From: DATGMP01 sp035293565
GTDB lineage: Bacteria; Pseudomonadota; Alphaproteobacteria; BOG-932; Roseiterribacteraceae
Direction of reading: 5' to 3'
Assembly: GCA_035293565.1 (NCBI GenBank)
Contig: DATGMP010000094.1
Coordinates: forward strand, 10,868 to 74,867
Length of the DNA stretch: 64,000 nucleotides
Under the pieces are notes generated by a model. The model was given only the letters and a program-made list of their open reading frames with translations, ran no database searches and had not been told where the DNA came from. Position numbers and translations under genes: made by a program. Of the stretch, positions 58,533 to 64,000 are shown piece after piece; position 1 is the stretch's first letter; every line of letters starts with the position of its first letter.

Positions 58533-58852
58533 TCAGTTCGGCGTGAGGCGCGCCGTCGGCACCGCGACAGATGGATCGCCAGCCCTTCGGGCCGCCAATC
58601 CCGATCGATCCGGCCGCCGAACTGGCCCTAGACAGTGGCACGGGAAAGAAGCGATCCAAACCCCTCGTTGCTCCTCCCTCGGACCAACTTCGGTCCGCCG
58701 CTTTCGACCCAGGAAAGATCGAGTTGTTCGCCTTCGATACACCATTCGATCGTGACGAGGCCGCTTGGCAGCGAGAAGGCGCCATATTGCTCCGGCCCGA
58801 TCAAGCGGACGCGCGAAGACGCCAATTCTCCTTCGGGCTTTCCCGTCAACGC
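58533..58852 (-). pseudogene. HWE-family histidine kinase remnant
   Basis: Reading leftwards: LTGKPEGELASSRVRLIGPE, then QYGAFSLPSGLVTIEW, LDLSWVESGGP and NEGFGSLLSR, then in other frames FGGRIDRDWRPEGLAIHLS and VPTARL before the stop. These match the ATPase domain of HWE kinases (KYGALS.P.G.V.V.W, L.L.W.E.GGP, GFGS.LI, W..EGL...L.IP). The ELATNA helix between IGPE and QYG is missing and at least two frameshifts are present. Confidence 0.6.
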
Positions 58853-58961
58853 GGACGATAGGACCCCTCAGCCAGTTCCAGTCGAAGAATATGACGATCG
58901 CGCCCACCGCCACCACCAGCACCGCGATCACAATCGACGCCCAGCGCCAGAAGGATTTCAT
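58853..58961 (-). pseudogene. AsmA-like N-terminal stub
   Basis: Starts MKSFWRWASIVIAVLVVAVG and IVIFFDWNWLRGPI, the membrane anchor and first motif of AsmA-family proteins, then passes directly into the kinase remnant. The remaining several hundred residues of an AsmA protein are absent. Confidence 0.45.
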
Positions 58962-59180
58962 GCCGGGGCTCATAACCCGAAAAACCGGGGCAAAAGTGCT
59001 TCGTCCCGGCTAACGCCGCCGAATCTGCGGCCGGATCATTGCGAGAGCGGCCGGGATTTCATTTGAAGGGGCGATCCGGCTTTGCGTCGCCCGGAATCCA
59101 AGGTGGACAACATCTCTCGTGGACCTGAATTCACCTATTCGAGATCATGAGCGGTCGGCGAGCATGCCGGCTCTGCAGTC

Positions 59181-61031
59181 TCAGCCGGTCCCGGCCGATT
59201 TCGGTGAGCTGCCGTCTCCGTCCGGCGCGGCGCGTTGATGGGCGGCGCCCTCCGCCGTCGTCAGAGTATGGGCCGCGTTGATCAGCGCGATGTGCGAGAA
59301 GGCCTGCGGGAAGTTGCCCAGAAGCCGCTTTTCCGCGGGATCGTATTCTTCGGCAAGCAGGCCGAGATCGTTCGCCAAACCGACCAGTCTTTCGAATAGC
59401 GCGCGCGCTTCGGTATATCGACCGCAAAGCGCGTAGGCATCGCAGAGCCAGAAGCTGCAGGCGAGGAAAGCCCCTTCGTCGCCGGCGATTCCGTCAACGG
59501 CGCTCGCGGTCGAATAGCGACGCACCAGCCCGTCCTGCATTAGCTCCCGTTCGATTGCCTGGATCGTGCCGTGATAGCGGGGATCGTTGGGCGACAGGAA
59601 TCCGACTTGGCCGATGAGCAAAAGTGCGGCATCGAGCTCCTCGCTCCCGTAATATTGGGTGAAGCAGTTGCGCTCTGAGTCGAAGCCGTGAGCGCAGACA
59701 TCGTCGTGGATCTCTTGCCGAACCTTGCGCCACCGTTCGACGGGCCCAGCGCAACCATACTCCTCCACCGCTTTGACGGCGCGATCGAAAGCCACCCAGG
59801 CCATGACCTTGGAATGCACGAAATGACGAGGCTCGCCTCGGATCTCCCAAATTCCCTCATCGGGCTCGCGCCAGATCTTCTCCAGGAATTCGATGAGCAC
59901 GCGCTGCATCGGCCAGGCGACTTCGTCATGCGCCACGCCATAGCGTCGGGTTGCGTGAAACGTGTCGAACAGCTCGCCGAAAATATCGATTTGGCGCTGC
60001 GTGTGGGCCAGATTGCCGATCCGCACGGGGCGGCTGCCGGCGAAGCCGGAGAGCCAATTGATCTCGTATTCAGGAAGGCGGCGCTCACCCGCCAACCCGT
60101 ACATGATCTGGAGTTCAGACGGATCCCCGGCTGCCGCCCGCATCAGCCAGTCGCGCCACAGGATTGCCTCGTCGACGAAGCCGGTGGTCAATAATGCGTA
60201 GATCGTGAAGGTCGCGTCCCGAACCCAGCAATAGCGATAATCCCAGTTCCGGGTGCCGCCGATCCTTTCCGGCAGCGAGCAGGAGGGCGCCGCGACGATC
60301 CCGCCGGTAGGATGGTAGGTCAGTGCCTTGAGCGTAATCAGCGAGCGCGCGACCTGCTCGCGCCACGGTCCCTGATACTCGCACCGCTGGATCCACTGAC
60401 GCCATTTGCTCTCGGTCTCTTCGAGCATCGAGATCGGATCGTGGCGGTTCAGCGGCGGATGGCGATGGGATGGAAACCATGTGAGGACGAAGGGGATTGT
60501 CTCCCCCGCGGAGACGGAAAAGCGAGCCGTCGTTGCGAAATTCTCATTTTCGATCTCAACGGGCGTGTGGAGCAGCACCCCATCGGGACCGGCGATCGCG
60601 CTTAGGCCTCCTTCGCGTCGGCGAAGCCAGGGGGTGATATGGCCATAGTCGAAGCGGAAACGGATCTCGGTCGCCATGTCGACCGTTCCGGAATCGCCCC
60701 GGACGAGGCGCACCACATGGACTTTGCTCTCGTCGTCCGGCACCGGCATGAAATCGATGATCGTCGCCTTGCCGGCAGCGGTCGCGAAGCTGGTCTCAAG
60801 GATGGCCGTACCGGGGCGATATCGCCGAGTGACCGTTGCTGCCGATCGGGGGTAAAGCTTCCAGGCGCCGTTATCGTCGTTGCCGAGCAGGGACGCGAAC
60901 AGCGCCGGCGAATCGAAGCGCGGCAGACAGAGCCAATCCATTGTTCCGGAACGGTCGATCAGCGCGGCGCTGAACGTGTTGCCGATCAACCCATAATCCT
61001 CGATCCGCTTCTCGATGTTGTCGCTTGCCAT
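59181..61031 (-). CDS. Glycoside hydrolase family 15 protein (glucoamylase/trehalase type)
   Basis: 616 residues from the ATG at 61031 (ASDNIEKRIEDYGLIGNTF) after GGGAGGCGGG. N-terminal beta-sandwich domain, then an (alpha/alpha)6 barrel with GGTRNWDYRYCWVRDATFTI and the catalytic Glu region PDEGIWEIRGEPRHFVHSKV, plus EEYDPAEKRLLGNFPQAFSH at the end. No signal peptide, so cytoplasmic. Members of this branch act on trehalose or small alpha-glucosides. Probably linked with pgm and the debranching gene in storage sugar use. Confidence 0.93.
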   Translation of the reverse strand: MASDNIEKRIEDYGLIGNTFSAALIDRSGTMDWLCLPRFDSPALFASLLGNDDNGAWKLYPRSAATVTRRYRPGTAILETSFATAAGKATIIDFMPVPDDESKVHVVRLVRGDSGTVDMATEIRFRFDYGHITPWLRRREGGLSAIAGPDGVLLHTPVEIENENFATTARFSVSAGETIPFVLTWFPSHRHPPLNRHDPISMLEETESKWRQWIQRCEYQGPWREQVARSLITLKALTYHPTGGIVAAPSCSLPERIGGTRNWDYRYCWVRDATFTIYALLTTGFVDEAILWRDWLMRAAAGDPSELQIMYGLAGERRLPEYEINWLSGFAGSRPVRIGNLAHTQRQIDIFGELFDTFHATRRYGVAHDEVAWPMQRVLIEFLEKIWREPDEGIWEIRGEPRHFVHSKVMAWVAFDRAVKAVEEYGCAGPVERWRKVRQEIHDDVCAHGFDSERNCFTQYYGSEELDAALLLIGQVGFLSPNDPRYHGTIQAIERELMQDGLVRRYSTASAVDGIAGDEGAFLACSFWLCDAYALCGRYTEARALFERLVGLANDLGLLAEEYDPAEKRLLGNFPQAFSHIALINAAHTLTTAEGAAHQRAAPDGDGSSPKSAGTG

Positions 61032-61172
61032 GAGCCCGCCTCCCGTGGTCACCGAAAATTCAACAAAGAAGAGCCGGTTAAGGTCCTGAAACGGCGGCGA
61101 TACGCCACGCCTCAATTGAACAGTTCGGCGCTCTTCAGGGTTGAATAGGGAGACGATACATAGGAGGGGATC

Positions 61173-61517
61173 ATGGAAGCGCATCAGCATCTCGTGAGCC
61201 TGCGCGCTTATGAAATCTGGGAGCGGAAGGGGCGCCCCCACGGAGTCGACATCGAATGCTGGCTCGAGGCGGAACGCGAGATCGAGGCGGAAGAACGCCG
61301 GCGCGGCGACGAGCGAGTCGAAGGCGAGGGCAGCTATAGCGCCGCCAGAAACTATGACCGCGGCGTCCGGGAATTCGAAAAAACCGGTCAGGTGGAATCG
61401 AAAGCGCGCGAGGCGGCAAAAGCCCTCGACGGCCCGGAGGCGGAAGCAATGCGCAAGGCCGAGCAAATCGGCCGCAGCCACAGCCATGGAGAAGACCCGG
61501 CCCTAAAAGAACACTGA
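61173..61517 (+). CDS. DUF2934 domain protein
   Basis: 114 residues. The N-terminal 35 residues carry the DUF2934 signature (LRAYEIWERKGRPHGVDIECWL), followed by a charged Glu/Arg-rich helix and a disordered tail. Function unknown; such genes often accompany glycogen and trehalose genes in alphaproteobacteria. Excellent ribosome site AGGAGGGG. Confidence 0.8.
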   Translation: MEAHQHLVSLRAYEIWERKGRPHGVDIECWLEAEREIEAEERRRGDERVEGEGSYSAARNYDRGVREFEKTGQVESKAREAAKALDGPEAEAMRKAEQIGRSHSHGEDPALKEH

Positions 61518-61625
61518 GGCCGGACTACAGGAACCGGCCGATAGACCCAATGTTCAGTCCGTAGGGGGCCGCCGATGGCGGTCCGCACCCGGCATTTGCG
61601 ACCAATTGGCTGCGTGGAGGTCGGC

Positions 61626-63767
61626 ATGAGTCCCGAAGGAATCGACATCGGACGAGCCCCGAGCGAACCGCGGGGACGCGGCATGGGCCGTCCGGTCAAT
61701 GAATCCGATATCGACGCGCTTGCCATCAATACGATCCGAACTCTGGCGATGGACGCGGTGCAGAAGGCCAATTCCGGCCATCCGGGCACGCCCATGGCGC
61801 TGGCGCCGGTCGCTTATACGATCTGGCAGCGCTTCCTTCGTTACGATCCGGACGACCCGATCTGGCCCAATCGCGACCGCTTCGTTCTGTCGAACGGGCA
61901 CGCCTCGATGCTGCTCTACGCGCTGCTGTTTCTGGCCGGCGTCAAGGCGGTGAACTCGCAATATGAACGTTTGGGCGAACCGGCGGTGACTCTCGAGGAT
62001 ATCCGGAATTTCCGTCAACTCGGCAGCAAGGCACCGGGACACCCGGAATATCGCCTGACCTCTGGAGTCGAGACGACTACCGGCCCGCTGGGTCAGGGCG
62101 TCGCGACCAGCGTGGGCATGGCGATGGCCGAGCGATGGCTGGCCGCGCATTTCAACCGACCCGATTTCGATCTCATCGACTACGACGTCCTCGTCCTGTG
62201 CAGCGACGGCGACATGATGGAGGGTATCTCCGGCGAGGCTGCATCGCTGGCAGGCCATCTCAAGCTTTCCAAGCTCTGCTGGATTTATGATTCGAATCAT
62301 ATCTCCATCGAAGGCCACACCGATCTCGCCTTTAGCGAGGACGTCGCGACCCGCTTCATGGGGTATGAATGGGAAGTCACGCGGGTATCGGACGCCAATG
62401 ACGGCGCATTGCTGACGCAGGCGATCGAGCATTTCAAGGCGACTACCGACCGCCCGACCCTCATCATCGTCGAGAGCCATATCGGCTACGGCGCCCCGCA
62501 CAAGCAGGATACGAGCGCCGCCCATGGCGAGCCGTTGGGCGAAGATGAAGTGCGGCTGGCGAAACGAAGCTATGGCTGGCCGGAAGACGCTCAGTTCCTA
62601 GTGCCGGATGGCGTGCGGCAACGGTTCGAGGAGCGTTTGGCGGCCCGCGGCCGCAAGCTCCATGCCGAATGGCGGGCCAAGTTCGACTCTTATCGAAAGG
62701 CGCATCCCGAACTCGCCGAGGAGTTCGAACGAATGCAGGCACGCCGCATGCCTGAAGGCTGGGATGCCGACATCCCCTCCTTCCCGGCCGACGAGAAGGG
62801 CATGGCAACACGCGAAGCTTCGGCCAAGGTATTGAACGCGATCGCGCCCAAGGTGCCGTACCTCGTCGGCGGCTCAGCCGATCTCACGCCCTCCACCAAG
62901 ACGCGGATCACGGCGGAGGGTGCCGGCGACTTCGAAGCGTACAATTATGGCGGCCGCAACCTCCATTTCGGAATCCGCGAGCATGCGATGGGCGCCGTCA
63001 GCAACGGCCTCTCGCTGTCGAAGCTCCGGCCCTTTGGATCAACCTTTCTCATCTTCTCCGACTATATGAAGCCGGCAATCCGCCTGTCGGCCATCATGGA
63101 GATCCCGCTGGTCCATGTCTTCACGCATGACTCGATCGGAGTCGGAGAGGATGGGCCCACGCACCAACCTATCGAGCAGCTCGCCGCATTGCGTGCGGTA
63201 CCGGGCCTCGTGACGATCCGCCCCTGCGATGCCAACGAAGTCGCCGAGGCTTGGCGCGTCATGCTCGGCTTCACGCACCAGCCTTGCTGTCTGGTGCTGA
63301 CACGCCAACCGATTCCCACCTTCGACCGGAGCCGCTATGCGTCGGCGAGCGGCTTGGCGAAGGGTGCCTATATCCTGTCCGACCCGCCGGAAGGCAAGCC
63401 GGATATTATCCTGATCGGCACAGGCAGCGAGGTGCAGCTATGCCTCTCCGCCGCCGAAGATCTTCGCAAGGACAATATCCGCCCACGCGTGGTTTCGATG
63501 CCCTCTTGGGAGTTGTTCGAGAGGCAGGACGAAGCCTATCGCCGATCGATTCTCCCACCGGAGATCACCGCGCGCGTCGCCGTTGAGCAGGCCGCGACAA
63601 TCGGCTGGGAACGCTACGTCGGCTCTGCCGGCGCAATCGTCGGGATGCACAGCTTCGGCGCCTCTGCGCCGCTCAAGCAGCTTCTCAGGAAATTCGGCTT
63701 CACGCCCGATCGCGTGATCACGGAAGCCAAGGCCGTGCTCGAACGGTCGAGGAGAGCGCCATCATGA
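61626..63767 (+). CDS. tkt: Transketolase
   Basis: 713 residues from the ATG at 61626, 6 bases after GGAGGT. Thiamine diphosphate and substrate sites: ANSGHPGTPMALAP, LSNGHASMLLYALL, GPLGQGV, CSDGDMMEGISGEAA, FGIREHAMGAVSNGL and DSIGVGEDGPTHQPIEQLA. The first 35 residues are an extra leader compared with typical family members; an internal ATG at 61683 (MGRPVNESDID) would give the standard length. Cytoplasmic pentose phosphate enzyme; its stop overlaps the transaldolase start (ATGA). Confidence 0.95.
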   Translation: MSPEGIDIGRAPSEPRGRGMGRPVNESDIDALAINTIRTLAMDAVQKANSGHPGTPMALAPVAYTIWQRFLRYDPDDPIWPNRDRFVLSNGHASMLLYALLFLAGVKAVNSQYERLGEPAVTLEDIRNFRQLGSKAPGHPEYRLTSGVETTTGPLGQGVATSVGMAMAERWLAAHFNRPDFDLIDYDVLVLCSDGDMMEGISGEAASLAGHLKLSKLCWIYDSNHISIEGHTDLAFSEDVATRFMGYEWEVTRVSDANDGALLTQAIEHFKATTDRPTLIIVESHIGYGAPHKQDTSAAHGEPLGEDEVRLAKRSYGWPEDAQFLVPDGVRQRFEERLAARGRKLHAEWRAKFDSYRKAHPELAEEFERMQARRMPEGWDADIPSFPADEKGMATREASAKVLNAIAPKVPYLVGGSADLTPSTKTRITAEGAGDFEAYNYGGRNLHFGIREHAMGAVSNGLSLSKLRPFGSTFLIFSDYMKPAIRLSAIMEIPLVHVFTHDSIGVGEDGPTHQPIEQLAALRAVPGLVTIRPCDANEVAEAWRVMLGFTHQPCCLVLTRQPIPTFDRSRYASASGLAKGAYILSDPPEGKPDIILIGTGSEVQLCLSAAEDLRKDNIRPRVVSMPSWELFERQDEAYRRSILPPEITARVAVEQAATIGWERYVGSAGAIVGMHSFGASAPLKQLLRKFGFTPDRVITEAKAVLERSRRAPS

Positions 63768-64000
63768 CCCCGTTGAATGAGCTGGCCGCGCACGGCCAGT
63801 CCGTGTGGCTGGACTATCTTCGTCGCAACATGCTTACCGATGGAGGGTTGGAGAAGCTAATCGAGAACGACGGCGTCGTGGGATTGACCTCCAATCCCAC
63901 GATCTTTGAAAAAGCGCTGGCCGGAAACGAGTACGACGACTCGCTGCGGCGGTATGCGGCCGATCAGAAGCTGGAGCCCGCAGTCATTTTCGAAAAGATC
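63764..64000 (+). CDS. tal: Transaldolase, N-terminal part (window edge)
   Basis: 79 codons visible, then the window ends. MTPLNELAAHGQSVWLDYL, GGLEKLIENDGVVGLTSNPT and IFEKAL are the start of the long-type transaldolase, which in many alphaproteobacteria continues into a glucose-6-phosphate isomerase domain (about 950 residues). Whether that fusion is present cannot be seen. Translationally coupled to tkt. Confidence 0.92.
   Translation, partial: MTPLNELAAHGQSVWLDYLRRNMLTDGGLEKLIENDGVVGLTSNPTIFEKALAGNEYDDSLRRYAADQKLEPAVIFEKI

Overview
The window reads as chromosomal DNA of a GC-rich alphaproteobacterium. Supporting signs are a NasT-regulated nitrate cluster, a phasin, DUF6496 and DUF2934 stress proteins, LigD, TonB receptors with the LEEIVVTARR plug motif, and a probable bifunctional-type transaldolase gene. 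The genus cannot be named from sequence alone. No rRNA, tRNA, CRISPR array, phage or insertion sequence was seen.

Layout. 1-5 kb: a periplasmic PQQ-dehydrogenase/cytochrome c pair, HU, a 5'-3' exonuclease and a Vgb-like propeller. 5-12.4 kb: small housekeeping and stress genes (flavin oxidase, DUF6496, NUDIX, L,D-transpeptidase plus M15 peptidase, phasin, zinc-ribbon protein, pgm). 12.7-24.7 kb: an assimilatory nitrate regulon, consisting of nasT, a decayed nasS, a membrane-anchored PP2C/Ser-Thr kinase, an outer-membrane porin, an NNP transporter, nirB, nirD, nitrate reductase and cobA. 24.7-42.8 kb: a catabolic accessory block with two TonB receptors (one fused to OmpA), acyl-CoA synthetase, Rieske oxygenase, TetR regulator, amidohydrolase, SDRs, a DHDPR-like reductase, a CoxL-like hydroxylase subunit and a zinc alcohol dehydrogenase; HPF and UdgX are embedded in it. 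42.9-47.5 kb: glycosyltransferase, debranching-type glucosidase and MFS. 47.8-55.8 kb: a 2109-residue poly-HAMP hybrid kinase and a second hybrid kinase. 55.8-64 kb: LigD, a decayed kinase, GH15, DUF2934, transketolase and the start of transaldolase.

Regulation visible in the DNA. Three near-perfect sigma-54 promoters precede nasT, the porin and the nitrate transporter operon. The last two are followed by matching leader RNAs, each with a hexaloop hairpin of the ANTAR (NasT) type. The nitrate sensor gene nasS, which should restrain NasT, appears reduced to its two ends. In the catabolic block, four copies of the palindrome CTTGCT-N8-ARCAAG sit upstream of both TonB receptors, between the acyl-CoA synthetase and the Rieske oxygenase, and before the amidohydrolase. 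They probably define the regulon of the local TetR protein.

Decay. The gaps between intact genes hold an unusual number of gene remnants. Several (nasS, acyl-CoA dehydrogenase, a PQQ-cupredoxin gene, an HWE kinase) keep pieces from both sides of a large internal deletion. Others are single-ended fragments (dienelactone hydrolase, DUF72, SDR, DHDPR-like, AsmA).
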